Shown here: positions 20,347 to 28,178 of the stretch, in pieces
Numbering within the stretch: position 1 is the first letter of the stretch
Layout of the letters: every line of letters starts with the position of its first letter
Virus record (IMG/VR): IMGVR_UViG_3300027708_001885
Span: 38,378 to 102,377 of that record
Source of the DNA: a virus
Reading direction: 5' to 3' (one strand)
Length of the DNA stretch: 64,000 bases
Program-made: the position numbers and the translations under genes
Notes under the pieces: model-generated
What the model saw: the letters and a program-made list of their open reading frames with translations, nothing else
What the model was told of the DNA's origin: nothing
Database searches by the model: none

Positions 20347-20421
20347 TGGCATCCCCTGTTCGATTTGCACGAACCCTGGTGATTTTGGAGATCACTGTGC
20401 TGCTGCTGACACTAAGGAGAT
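20347..20421 (-). tRNA. tRNA-Trp (CCA)
   Basis: Acceptor ATCTCCT/AGGGGAT, anticodon stem-loop GTGAT-CTCCAAA-ATCAC, encoded CCA. T-loop TGCAAAT and D-loop CAGCAGCA depart from consensus. Confidence 0.82.
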
Positions 20422-20427
20422 ATAAAA

Positions 20428-20515
20428 TGGCGGAGCGTGTAGGAATCGAACCTACTCACCCATTTCTGGATGACGGGTTAGCAACCCGCTGCCTTGACCG
20501 GTCGGCCAACGCTCC
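20428..20515 (-). tRNA. tRNA-Ser (GCT)
   Basis: Class II: acceptor GGAGCGT/ACGCTCC, anticodon stem-loop GCGGG-TTGCTAA-CCCGT, long variable arm, T-loop TTCGATT, encoded CCA. Confidence 0.93.
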
Positions 20516-20521
20516 TAAAAT

Positions 20522-20635
20522 TGGTACGACTGGTAGGTCCTGCCCCTACAAGGGCTGCGAGTTATACTCATCGCCCCGGCCCCATTCCGTGCTATAAGCA
20601 CAGCGGGAGGTCTGCTATATTCCACTCACAGTCGC
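20522..20635 (-). tRNA. tRNA-like, UAU anticodon, very large extra arm
   Basis: Acceptor GCGACTG/CAGTCGT with ACCA end, anticodon stem-loop CTGTG-CTTATAG-CACGG (TAT), then a 35-nt structured insert, then arm GTAGG-GGCAGGA-CCTAC in place of a normal T-arm. 114 nt in all. First gene after a promoter. Function as a tRNA is doubtful. Confidence 0.5.
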
Positions 20636-20642
20636 ATATATA

Positions 20643-20670
20643 ATTATACACGAGTTAAGTAGAATGTCAA
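20643..20670 (-). promoter_or_regulatory. Sigma70-like promoter between tRNA-Ser(TGA) and the UAU element
   Basis: TTGACA, 16 nt, TATAAT on the minus strand, immediately upstream of the tRNA-like element. Confidence 0.75.
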
Positions 20671-20676
20671 GTTATT

Positions 20677-20771
20677 TGGTGGAAAGCGGAGGAGTCGAAC
20701 CCCACCCTGTTCTTCACAAGGACCCAGTTTTCAAGACTGGTCGGGGAACCAACTCCCCTGCATCACTTTCC
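20677..20771 (-). tRNA. tRNA-Ser (TGA)
   Basis: Class II: acceptor GGAAAGT/GCTTTCC, anticodon stem-loop CCAGT-CTTGAAA-ACTGG, long variable arm, T-loop TTCGACT, encoded CCA. Confidence 0.92.
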
Positions 20772-20777
20772 ATTATT

Positions 20778-20854
20778 TGGCGGTCCCAAGGGGATTCGAA
20801 CCCCTGCCGACGGCGTGACAAGCCGCTGTACTGACCAGGCTATACTATGGGACC
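20778..20854 (-). tRNA. tRNA-Asp (GTC)
   Basis: Acceptor GGTCCCA/TGGGACC, anticodon loop TTGTCAC, T-loop TTCGAAT, G73, encoded CCA. Confidence 0.94.
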
Positions 20855-20860
20855 TAAAAC

Positions 20861-20936
20861 TGGCGCCACAGACGGGAATCGAACCCGCCTCGATCGGATA
20901 GACAATCCGGTGCCCTACCCAGAGGACTACTGTGGC
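20861..20936 (-). tRNA. tRNA-Asp-like (GTC), U37
   Basis: Acceptor GCCACAG/CTGTGGC, D and T arms normal, anticodon stem-loop CCGGA-TTGTCTA-TCCGA, encoded CCA. Position 37 is U rather than a purine, which is unusual. Confidence 0.82.
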
Positions 20937-20940
20937 ATAT

Positions 20941-21015
20941 TGGCATCCTGCACGGGTATCGATCCCGTTCCTACACCTTGAAAGGGTGTTGATCTAGCCA
21001 GTAATCTAGCAGGAT
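20941..21015 (-). tRNA. tRNA-Glu (TTC), second copy
   Basis: Acceptor ATCCTGC/GCAGGAT, anticodon stem-loop ACACC-CTTTCAA-GGTGT, T-loop ATCGATA, G73, encoded CCA. Confidence 0.9.
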
Positions 21016-21021
21016 ATAATT

Positions 21022-21096
21022 TGGTGCTCTGTTACGGAATCGAACCGCATTCTGATGCTTACAAGACACCTGCATCGCCATCAATGCTTACAGAGC
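21022..21096 (-). tRNA. tRNA-Thr (TGT), second copy
   Basis: Acceptor GCTCTGT/ACAGAGC, anticodon stem-loop GGTGT-CTTGTAA-GCATC, T-loop TTCGATT, encoded CCA. Confidence 0.9.
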
Positions 21097-21101
21097 CAAT
21101 T

Positions 21102-21177
21102 TGGTGGAGGCCGAGGGAATCGAACCCTTCTAGTCACGATCCTTGCAAGGGAACGCCGCAGCCCACTGCTGCCCCCA
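21102..21177 (-). tRNA. tRNA-Ala-like (TGC), 5' half shared with the HNH gene tail
   Basis: The 3' half is standard (T-loop TTCGATT, GGCCTCC-A-CCA) and the anticodon loop CTTGCAA gives TGC. The 5' half overlaps the last codons of the HNH gene and has mismatches in acceptor and anticodon stems. It may be a tRNA repaired or damaged by the endonuclease insertion. Confidence 0.6.
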
Positions 21178-21711
21178 AATTATATCTTGCCATCTGATAG
21201 CATTCTTACTATCATAATCAAGCCTATTATTTTTGCTTTGATTATCTCGAGCCGGCAAGTATTGTAAATTATCCTGATGATGAAGTCCACCTTTTGATAA
21301 TGGTACCTTGTGGTCGACTTGGAATCCTTCAGGAACAAATTGATAAATTTGTCTAATTAAAATTAAATCAGCATCGTCAGGTATCGCATTTCTTTTCCGT
21401 GCTCTGTAAGCATAGACATTTGCTTTATTGCCTGCTTTTTTATGTTCTTCAGACACCCTGCCTTTTTTATCCCAGTAAGCATTTCTACCTGCTGAAATTT
21501 TTGTAGAGTGCTCTGCTGTCCTTGGAGGAAGTTTTACACCCTTTCTGTTTGGCATTTTTGCCTTACCAGAAATAATTGCTTCCTTAACACCTTTAGCAAT
21601 TTTTTCTTTAGTATCTGCTGTTCTAATTCTGCTGTTAGCACATGCTCTTGAGCAAAATTTTCCAGATCCAAAGGATCCATTGTGTTTGGCATCGCATTTA
21701 AAACATATCAT
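21130..21711 (-). CDS. HNH homing endonuclease
   Basis: 193 aa. An N-terminal CFKCDAKHNGSFGSGKFCSRAC is a treble-clef zinc finger, followed by a basic region and, near the C-terminus, FQVDHKVPLSKGGLHHQDNLQYLPARDNQSKNN, an HNH nuclease core. The stop codon lies within tRNA-Ala. A TATAAATA late promoter inside the palindrome CAATTGTATAAATACAATTG and a GGGAGAA ribosome site precede the start. Typical free-standing phage homing endonuclease targeting a tRNA. Confidence 0.88.
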   Translation of the reverse strand: MICFKCDAKHNGSFGSGKFCSRACANSRIRTADTKEKIAKGVKEAIISGKAKMPNRKGVKLPPRTAEHSTKISAGRNAYWDKKGRVSEEHKKAGNKANVYAYRARKRNAIPDDADLILIRQIYQFVPEGFQVDHKVPLSKGGLHHQDNLQYLPARDNQSKNNRLDYDSKNAIRWQDIIWGQQWAAAFPCKDRD

Positions 21712-21728
21712 AATAGTTCTCCCAATTG

Positions 21729-21736
21729 TATTTATA
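21729..21736 (-). promoter_or_regulatory. T4-type late promoter TATAAATA within a palindrome
   Basis: TATAAATA on the minus strand, centred in a perfect 20-nt palindrome, about 17 nt before the HNH start with a normal ribosome site between. Confidence 0.65.
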
Positions 21737-21766
21737 CAATTGAACTCATCTACTACAAATTACATA

Positions 21767-21842
21767 TGGCTCCATCTGTTGGATTCGAACCAACCTCTTC
21801 CGGTTAACAGCCGGGGGTACTCACCGAGAATACTAAGATGGA
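21767..21842 (-). tRNA. tRNA-Asn (GTT), second copy
   Basis: Acceptor TCCATCT/AGATGGA, anticodon loop CTGTTAA, T-loop TTCGAAT, G73, encoded CCA. Confidence 0.92.
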
Positions 21843-21853
21843 ATAGAATATTT

Positions 21854-21940
21854 TGGTGGAACCCCAAGGAATCGAACCTCTTGCCACCACCCACCTTATT
21901 TTGGCTACGATTTTACAGACCGCAAGCGGGAAAGGGCTCC
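21854..21940 (-). tRNA. tRNA-Tyr (GTA), second copy
   Basis: Class II: acceptor GGAGCCC/GGGTTCC, anticodon stem-loop GCGGT-CTGTAAA-ATCGT, long G-rich variable arm closed by GCCA/TGGC, T-loop TTCGATT, encoded CCA. Confidence 0.85.
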
Positions 21941-22085
21941 ATTAAACACACTCTAGCAGTTTATCTTTCTGCCTCTCTATACTATGTACTCGGAACGAAT
22001 GTGTGTATTAAAGTACTTTCCGCTACGCTGTCGTGCCCGTTGGAGGGGTCAAGTGAAAGCACTTTAATACGAACTAATTTTTAGT
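21941..22085 (-). repeat. Two inter-tRNA hairpins
   Basis: Two successive hairpins: one with a TTAAACACAC-type stem like other linkers, and one pairing ATTAAAGTACTTTC with GAAAGCACTTTAAT (13 of 14). No gene is seen; a further 95 nt without recognisable content follow. Confidence 0.5.
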
Positions 22086-22181
22086 CCCACAAGAGGGATT
22101 CCATCCTAGTCGCCGCCCGTTTGCCCCAATGTTTTACGTGCAGGGCGAGGACCTCGTTTCCTCATATCACACGTTGCGATG

Positions 22182-22334
22182 TTAACGACCTCCGCAGAGC
22201 GTCTCTCGCTTTCTCATAGCTTCATAACTTTGAACAGCTCTTGCCAACTTGTTCTCAAACAACTGTTTAAGTTGTTCAGGAGTTAGCGTATGCTGTCTAA
22301 GCCATTCAGCTTGTTTGATCTTTTTACTGTCCAT
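22182..22334 (-). CDS. Small basic helical protein, 50 aa
   Basis: ATG-initiated frame MDSKKIKQAEWLRQHTLTPEQLKQLFENK..., rich in Lys, Arg and Gln with two predicted helices and a CGGR end. It lies just below a strong terminator and above the tRNA block. No family is recognised. Confidence 0.55.
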   Translation of the reverse strand: MDSKKIKQAEWLRQHTLTPEQLKQLFENKLARAVQSYEAMRKRETLCGGR

Positions 22335-22350
22335 TTTCTTTTTGGAAAAC

Positions 22351-22380
22351 AAAAAACCCCAGGGTTCTTAATCCTGGGGT
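22351..22380 (-). terminator. Rho-independent terminator
   Basis: On the minus strand ACCCCAGG and CCTGGGGT form an 8-bp GC-rich stem with a 9-nt loop, partly overlapped with T-run TTTTTTG. It ends the short transcript of the 47-aa gene. Confidence 0.85.
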
Positions 22381-22405
22381 CCTTGGAAGTTAAAATGTAA
22401 TCTAG

Positions 22406-22549
22406 TTACACTTTGGTCTCCTGGGACCCCGAGTTAATCTCCGGTGTGCGATCATAACTTGACAGACTATTAATCGCTAACCAGCTGGCGGACATGCATC
22501 CAACCTGTTTGGCTATCGTATTAAAATGTTGTCTTTGTTGCGATTGCAT
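22406..22549 (-). CDS. Small hypothetical protein, 47 aa
   Basis: MQSQQRQHFNTIAKQVGCM... is an open frame between a consensus promoter and a terminator, making a single-gene transcription unit. An AAAGAGA purine stretch lies upstream. No motif is recognised. Confidence 0.5.
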   Translation of the reverse strand: MQSQQRQHFNTIAKQVGCMSASWLAINSLSSYDRTPEINSGSQETKV

Positions 22550-22607
22550 TTTGTTTTCTCTTTAAACCTTTGTTTACATCGACAGCACCATTGCTGCCTA
22601 TGTGTTA

Positions 22608-22636
22608 ATTATACATTTATTTAGTCTCGTTGTCAA
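22608..22636 (-). promoter_or_regulatory. Consensus sigma70 promoter
   Basis: TTGACA, 17 nt, TATAAT on the minus strand, followed by AACACATAGG as at the other tRNA-array promoters. It drives the 47-aa gene. Confidence 0.85.
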
Positions 22637-22711
22637 CCACTATTTGCAAGTTTGGCAAAATATTTTAAAGTATTTTGCTTTTTTGCCTACAATGCTTGCT
22701 AACTAGTCTCT

Positions 22712-22740
22712 ATTGTACAACAGTTTTTCACTGCTGTCAA
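22712..22740 (-). promoter_or_regulatory. Second sigma70 promoter, tandem
   Basis: TTGACA, 17 nt, TACAAT, about 100 nt upstream of the previous promoter. The spacer contains the inverted repeat CAGTG/CACTG, possibly an operator. Confidence 0.7.
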
Positions 22741-22781
22741 GTACTTTAGACAATTTATTTTGTTGTATTTTTACAACAAAA

Positions 22782-23381
22782 TTAGAGGACCCCAAATCTT
22801 ATTTTAACTATCTCATCGAATGTAGGGTTTCCTTCAAGCCGGACGGTAAGAACTGAACGATATGTTCCGTCAATATTGCTATTTGCACTATGCGGAACAT
22901 CAACCCGGGTAATTGTTGGTACATCATATATTTCAACGTTATCTAAAAGACTTGGTATACTATACCAATTAATGGCCCAAAATGGCACGGCCTTATTAGT
23001 AATTTCATCTATCCTAATTTGAGCCGTAAGTGTATAATCCCCACCCATCCAAAACATACATGTATTTCTACATCCGTCCAGCGGAATAATAATAGAAGCG
23101 TGTATCATTCCAACTTGGCCAGTTTCTGGTATACGATTACCGTCAACATGTAAATGATCTTTTGATATATCAAAGTTTTTTCTTTTAATACATAACAAAT
23201 TGCGGACCTTAGGCAATCCATATTCAGCTAATTCTAAATTAAGAATACTAGAAATTTTTCCATTAGTATCCAGTTGTCTAAGATATAGATCATCTTTGTT
23301 GAACTGATCCATATAAACTGACGCAAAATGTTGCAATTCTTTAAAACACTTTAATGGAAATGGATAATGCAACTTATCCAT
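22782..23381 (-). CDS. 2OG/cupin-type oxygenase-like protein
   Basis: 199 aa. KDHLHVDG gives H78-x-D80, VPHSANSN gives H164, and SVLTVRLEG supplies an Arg near 181, with strands HASIIIPLDG and TCMFWMGG between. The motif order is that of 2OG-Fe(II) jelly-roll enzymes and resembles the plus-strand gene at 14.4 kb. It overlaps the upstream 153-aa gene by 8 nt. Substrate unknown. Confidence 0.62.
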   Translation of the reverse strand: MDKLHYPFPLKCFKELQHFASVYMDQFNKDDLYLRQLDTNGKISSILNLELAEYGLPKVRNLLCIKRKNFDISKDHLHVDGNRIPETGQVGMIHASIIIPLDGCRNTCMFWMGGDYTLTAQIRIDEITNKAVPFWAINWYSIPSLLDNVEIYDVPTITRVDVPHSANSNIDGTYRSVLTVRLEGNPTFDEIVKIRFGVL

Positions 23382-23835
23382 TACTAAGTCTTATTTGTTG
23401 AAAAGTTTCAAAGTATGATATATAATCGTCATATCCTAAAAAAGAAAAGTTATCCGATTGGTCCTCAAGTACAGTTACAGAAGTACCTAATATATGATAT
23501 TCCACTTCTCGTTGAATAATACGATAGGGCAAAATTGTGTCGTGATTATCAATTCTCCATTTATTAAAATCATCAAAATTTTCAAACAATACTTGTGCCC
23601 CTACTGTATGTTTGTCTAGAGATTCAAAAAATGTCATTGTAGAAACTTTGTTTAAAGAAGACACAATTTTAGAATCAAAATCGATGTAATCGTTTAACAA
23701 AGCGATGCCTTGGTCAATGCATTTAAATATTTCTATATTGGTTTCGGTTTTTATTTTAGATTTATCTTTTAGCATTTCAAAATTAAAAATGTTTAAATCT
23801 GAAAAATCATATCGATGGAGTAATTGAAATTTCAT
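23374..23835 (-). CDS. Hypothetical protein, 153 aa
   Basis: Predicted mixed alpha/beta, starting MKFQLLHRYDFSDLN and ending QQIRLSNG. AAAGGGAA precedes the ATG. It sits between the radical SAM gene and an oxygenase gene in the same reading direction, so it may belong to the same pathway. No motif or family is recognised. Confidence 0.65.
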   Translation of the reverse strand: MKFQLLHRYDFSDLNIFNFEMLKDKSKIKTETNIEIFKCIDQGIALLNDYIDFDSKIVSSLNKVSTMTFFESLDKHTVGAQVLFENFDDFNKWRIDNHDTILPYRIIQREVEYHILGTSVTVLEDQSDNFSFLGYDDYISYFETFQQIRLSNG

Positions 23836-23863
23836 ATAATTTCCCTTTAACTTATTAATGTAT

Positions 23864-25486
23864 TTATTCCGTAATCAATAACGTAGGGTAATATTTGTTA
23901 TTTGAAAATTCAATTTTTGATTTAAAAGGCATTCGGGTAGCAGGAATTGTAGGTATAATTCTGTTTTTCATATAATTAAAAGGAACAGGACCTGCCTGAA
24001 ATTTCATATAATTTACATATTCTGTTACTTTTTTATAGCTATATAGATTAAGATTTTTTTCTTCTTCAACATATTTCAAAGTACGTAATTGTTTCATAGT
24101 GTAATCTTTTAATAATGCCATAACACAAAATGCAGTTACATTATTAATAATGTACGGACGTTTTTTATTAAAATCTTCAGTTAACTCTCTACTTAATGTA
24201 ATAGCATCTCCAACATTCATTAAATCTGTTTCCCAGTTAATATTTTCTTCAAAAAATGTTCTAGTCTGTTCATACTTGATAGCATTTTCTCTATAAGATT
24301 CTGGAATGTCTGTTGCTACCCTATAATATTTTTGATACAATCCTTTACTAAACAATGACTCTCCTATTTTAGGAATACCTAATGGAGTGTAGAATACATT
24401 GTCAAAAAAATCTCCATTAACTAAAATATCCTGTTGTTTTTGTATATCTTCTATAGTATCGTAGGGCAATCCGATAATAATGTTGATGTTAACTGCAACT
24501 TGATCTCTCCACACATTTCTAGCAGCAACTAGTGAGTCTACTGCATTTATGCCATATCCTTTTCCCACTGTAGATCCTGCCTTTTTGTTTAATGTTTCGA
24601 TACCTAAATTGGCGCCACGAAGACCTGAATCCATAAGTTTTTCAGCCGAACCTTTAATCTTATCTAGTAATTCTACTCGTATGTATCCACCAAATTCTAA
24701 TTCAAATGGTAATCTCTTGCTTACTTTATATAATTGATCAATTTTTTCCTCACTATCATTTAACGTGTCATCACTGAATTGATACCGCGTTGTTCCAAAA
24801 TTATCATAATTATGCATAAGTGTTTCGTATAGCACATCTTCGGTTTTGTTGTAATCTCCAAAGTTTTTTCCTGTCATGTTGTAATCGCAAAATGAGCATT
24901 TGAATACACATCCCCTACCCAGCTCTATAGGAAGAGTTTCGTTGTTTTGTACCCCATCCTCATTTGTAAATATTAAAAGTTTGTTTTTATTAAAATCTTG
25001 GTAATCATAAATTTTATCACTAACAAACCCATCTTCGTCTAATATAAGATCATCACCGTACAGTTCGTGTGCAATAATTGCTTTTAGGGTAATTTCTCCT
25101 TGTCCTTTTACTTTGTAATCATATGGTAGTATAGACTTTTCATTACGAGTAACTTTAGAACCCCCTACAATGAATACACAATTAGGATTGATAGATTTAA
25201 TTTTATTCATGATAGGGTCGAACAATCTATCGCACTCTGACATAACATTAATCATAGAGCCGGGCGATCCAAGCAATGTAGTACTTAAACAAATAAATCT
25301 TGTTTCTAGAGTTACATATTTGTCTATCAATTCAAATAAGTCAATTTGACGCATAGAAAATACATGATCTATTACAATGCTTGATAGACCCGTTTCTCTA
25401 AATATATTTGCCAGTATATACGACCCAGCGGGTTTTGTTCCAAATCGAACACGACTATATCCACAAAATATTACACTATCACTCAT
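23864..25486 (-). CDS. Radical SAM protein, B12-binding-like layout
   Basis: 540 aa. GRGCVFKCSFCDY supplies the 4Fe-4S ligands C193-x3-C197-x2-C200. The first 130 residues alternate strands and helices with CVFIVGGSK and VKGQGE, the layout of a cobalamin-binding-like domain preceding radical SAM in many methyltransferases and oxidative enzymes. Later motifs GANLGIET and IIIGLPYDT are typical of the radical SAM barrel. The reaction could be methylation or C-C rearrangement of a metabolite; its neighbours suggest an amino-acid or lipid product. Confidence 0.85.
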   Translation of the reverse strand: MSDSVIFCGYSRVRFGTKPAGSYILANIFRETGLSSIVIDHVFSMRQIDLFELIDKYVTLETRFICLSTTLLGSPGSMINVMSECDRLFDPIMNKIKSINPNCVFIVGGSKVTRNEKSILPYDYKVKGQGEITLKAIIAHELYGDDLILDEDGFVSDKIYDYQDFNKNKLLIFTNEDGVQNNETLPIELGRGCVFKCSFCDYNMTGKNFGDYNKTEDVLYETLMHNYDNFGTTRYQFSDDTLNDSEEKIDQLYKVSKRLPFELEFGGYIRVELLDKIKGSAEKLMDSGLRGANLGIETLNKKAGSTVGKGYGINAVDSLVAARNVWRDQVAVNINIIIGLPYDTIEDIQKQQDILVNGDFFDNVFYTPLGIPKIGESLFSKGLYQKYYRVATDIPESYRENAIKYEQTRTFFEENINWETDLMNVGDAITLSRELTEDFNKKRPYIINNVTAFCVMALLKDYTMKQLRTLKYVEEEKNLNLYSYKKVTEYVNYMKFQAGPVPFNYMKNRIIPTIPATRMPFKSKIEFSNNKYYPTLLITE

Positions 25487-26705
25487 TTATTGCCTTTGGG
25501 GTATAGATGTGCTTACCATTAAGACTGACTGACATAAAATGGTCGTTAATCTCTATTAACTTTATAATTTTTTTAGCAATTTCATCGTCGGTAAAATACG
25601 CAGTTTTCCAAGGTGGATTATTTGTTAAAAAACATTCAATTGTCCCTAACTCAATTAATGATAATTTGCATATAAACTGTTCTCGCAATCCTATTCGCCA
25701 TGTTTTCATTTTTAATAATTTTTTAGATTCCATATATTCGTTAGGTATGTAGTCTAAAGTTTCGTAATAATATGCGAGTGATCCCAATGCTACTATATGA
25801 ACTAACTTATTATTACGATAATGTTCAAATATCTGATCAAATATTTTACCTTGTAAATAACCTTTACCGGGAGTATGATCATACAAATTTAATATTATAA
25901 CTTTTTCTCCAATGATAACATCTATTTGCTGAAATAATAATTCGATGTTATTTTCAAAATCTATTTTATTGCGTTCTATAGTTAAAATTGTTCTGTTTTG
26001 TAAATTGTTAATAAGGCTATTGCTAATTTTTTTTGCATTTGGATTATGCCCTATAATACATACCCCTGGCTTATTCACACTTTCATACATTTCTCGTGTA
26101 TCGGGTATAATACGTTTGTCTCCGTAATATCTTAATTCTTGTTTTAATGACATACATACAATTCCAGTCTCAACTGGATATATATTACCTCCCATCATTC
26201 TATTATAACCGGAGTAGTTAGATGGGGTATTAGGTGGTATTACTTCATCAAAATAACAATTATATCTGTTTAATGGTGCATAGTCTTCAAAAAATTTATT
26301 TTTTCTAAATTCAAAAAATCCAGTCCTTCTAACTAAATGAAATGTATATATTCCCAACTTTTCATAATAAGACATGCTTTCATTGAGTATGGGCAGTAGA
26401 TCTTTAATTGGATTAAACGGTTTAATTAATTCGCTTTTATAATTCACAAATGTTACTTTTGGTAAAAATAAATTAAGATCAGATCGAATAGATTTTACTA
26501 GTTGACCAGATTGATCAAAAAATCCCCAAAATATTATATAGTTATTGTTGAATAGTTCTTCAATATATTTAATATTCAAAACTTTATCTTTAGCATTTTT
26601 TACCCAATCGTCGTCATCGATTGACATTAAGCCTTTGGTCTCATATACTCTAATTGAATGCTCTATATAAATTGATATATCGGATGATATAAGCTGTCGA
26701 ATCAT
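25479..26705 (-). CDS. Two-domain protein: GNAT-like N-terminus, SDR-like C-terminus
   Basis: The start is set at MIRQLISSD, whose ATG overlaps the desaturase stop (ATGA). The first ~180 residues read like a degenerate N-acyltransferase (HSIRVYETKG, FHLVRRTGFFEF). The region from about 215 (KPGVCIIGHNPNAKKISNSL ... VHIVALGSLAYYYETLDY) resembles a short-chain dehydrogenase with nucleotide-binding and S/Y-x3-like elements. Both assignments are tentative. It is tightly coupled to the radical SAM gene and a desaturase. Confidence 0.5.
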   Translation of the reverse strand: MIRQLISSDISIYIEHSIRVYETKGLMSIDDDDWVKNAKDKVLNIKYIEELFNNNYIIFWGFFDQSGQLVKSIRSDLNLFLPKVTFVNYKSELIKPFNPIKDLLPILNESMSYYEKLGIYTFHLVRRTGFFEFRKNKFFEDYAPLNRYNCYFDEVIPPNTPSNYSGYNRMMGGNIYPVETGIVCMSLKQELRYYGDKRIIPDTREMYESVNKPGVCIIGHNPNAKKISNSLINNLQNRTILTIERNKIDFENNIELLFQQIDVIIGEKVIILNLYDHTPGKGYLQGKIFDQIFEHYRNNKLVHIVALGSLAYYYETLDYIPNEYMESKKLLKMKTWRIGLREQFICKLSLIELGTIECFLTNNPPWKTAYFTDDEIAKKIIKLIEINDHFMSVSLNGKHIYTPKAINE

Positions 26706-27535
26706 TTGTCCTCCGAACGTGGCTTTCCTAAGAATGGCAAAAATATTGTACACATATCAAACTCCCACCAGTTACCGCTAATGGGAGAACCTGGATTCCA
26801 TGCTTGTGGTTTATAATGATGACCATGATGCCAACCCTGTCCCCATCCTAATAGACCTAGTACAATATTGTTATGGCTATTTTCATTTGTTTCAAAAATT
26901 CTATAACCTATTAAACATTTTCTATGAGCAACTACATTGACTAGATTATCTTGTAATATTGAAATGCCGGTGGGTAATACCAGTAACGCAAATGCCAATT
27001 TCCAATCGATTAATGCAACTACTATAGGAACCAACCATTGAATTTTTAATTGATGCTTATGAAACCAAACATGATTAGGTTTACGTAATAAATCCACTGC
27101 TAATTTAAAATTTACTTTGTTTGATTGTTCAGTGACTTCTAATGTCCAACCAAAAAATGCATGCCAGGGGCTGTGTGCAACCGGACTATGAAGATCGCTA
27201 GCTGTGTCGCTATATCTATGATGTGTCCTGTGTAATGCAGTCCATGTTATTGAAGATCCCTGGCCTCCTAATGCTGCACAAAATAATATAATGTTTTCTT
27301 TCCAGGTTGGAAGAATATGTGTTTTGTGACAAAATATTCTATGATATCCTGTTGCAATACCTAATCCACAGATCAATATCCAACCAACAATTGTAAACAT
27401 TAAATAATATGCCGGAATGACTCCGGCAATATAGAGGTACACTATTACAGGAATGGATAAGATAAAAGGTATAAAACTAAACCAAGAATATTTTGAAATA
27501 TTTTTAAACAAATTAATTCTCCATTTTAATACCAT
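26702..27535 (-). CDS. Fatty-acid desaturase (acyl-CoA delta-9 type)
   Basis: 277 aa with four hydrophobic membrane stretches and the three histidine boxes: GYHRIFCH (65-70), LHRTHHRYSD (102-106) and GWHHGHHYKP near 240. This is the stearoyl-CoA/DesC-type di-iron desaturase layout. It would introduce a double bond into acyl chains in the host membrane. A paralogue lies two genes upstream. The start overlaps the oxygenase gene by 10 nt. Confidence 0.92.
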   Translation of the reverse strand: MVLKWRINLFKNISKYSWFSFIPFILSIPVIVYLYIAGVIPAYYLMFTIVGWILICGLGIATGYHRIFCHKTHILPTWKENIILFCAALGGQGSSITWTALHRTHHRYSDTASDLHSPVAHSPWHAFFGWTLEVTEQSNKVNFKLAVDLLRKPNHVWFHKHQLKIQWLVPIVVALIDWKLAFALLVLPTGISILQDNLVNVVAHRKCLIGYRIFETNENSHNNIVLGLLGWGQGWHHGHHYKPQAWNPGSPISGNWWEFDMCTIFLPFLGKPRSEDK

Positions 27536-28176
27536 GTTACTTCTTCTGTTATGTTAGTAAACGCTGCCCTATCTATATCTACTATTAATATCAACCGAGG
27601 TGTCGATCCGTTATGTATTGTACCATGATATGCATCTCCATCGTCAAAGGCCCACACCTTACCTTTTTCCCATGCTCTGTCGGCATAATTTTCAATCATA
27701 AATTTTGCTTCGGGGTCACAAACAAGCCCTAAATGGAATCTTATATATTTTGATATCATTCCGTAATGCATTGATAATTTGGAACCTGGGTGCATTAAAT
27801 TAAAACCAACGCATCCAACATATGGATGGTATGGTTTTAAGATATTTTCAAGTACAGGAGTTGATTGTTGAGCAGCGGCTAATACAGCATCTCCTCTTTG
27901 TTTAGATTCTTCAGTAAGACCCCATACTGCTTCACATTCTATTAAAGAACATGATTCTGCAACTATACGTGTAAATTTAGATTGTATCTTGCCTTTATAC
28001 AGTTGTTTATTGTTTGATTCTCTTTGGTCAATTTGACGTCCCATGATATTATTGGGTTTAGTTGACAGGTGAAATCCAAAATTATTAACAAATTCGGCTA
28101 ATATATCATCATTGTGTTTCCTTAACTTACCTGATAAGGGATGTGTAGATACTTCAATATAACCTAACTTATTCAT
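27526..28176 (-). CDS. Aspartyl/asparaginyl beta-hydroxylase-like oxygenase
   Basis: 216 aa. LSMHYGM (H137), FDDGDAYHGTIHNG (H184) and STPRLILIVD (R194) reproduce the Asp_Arg_Hydrox signature, in which the iron is held by two His and the Arg binds 2-oxoglutarate. Known family members hydroxylate peptide side chains or fatty-acid moieties of lipids (LpxO-like). Its position between two desaturases makes lipid A or lipid acyl hydroxylation an attractive inference. Confidence 0.87.
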   Translation of the reverse strand: MNKLGYIEVSTHPLSGKLRKHNDDILAEFVNNFGFHLSTKPNNIMGRQIDQRESNNKQLYKGKIQSKFTRIVAESCSLIECEAVWGLTEESKQRGDAVLAAAQQSTPVLENILKPYHPYVGCVGFNLMHPGSKLSMHYGMISKYIRFHLGLVCDPEAKFMIENYADRAWEKGKVWAFDDGDAYHGTIHNGSTPRLILIVDIDRAAFTNITEEVTWY

Positions 28177-28178
28177 TT

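Noticed and set aside
22085-22181. tRNA-like T-arm near GGATGGAATCC
   Set aside because: No matching acceptor or anticodon arm could be found around it.
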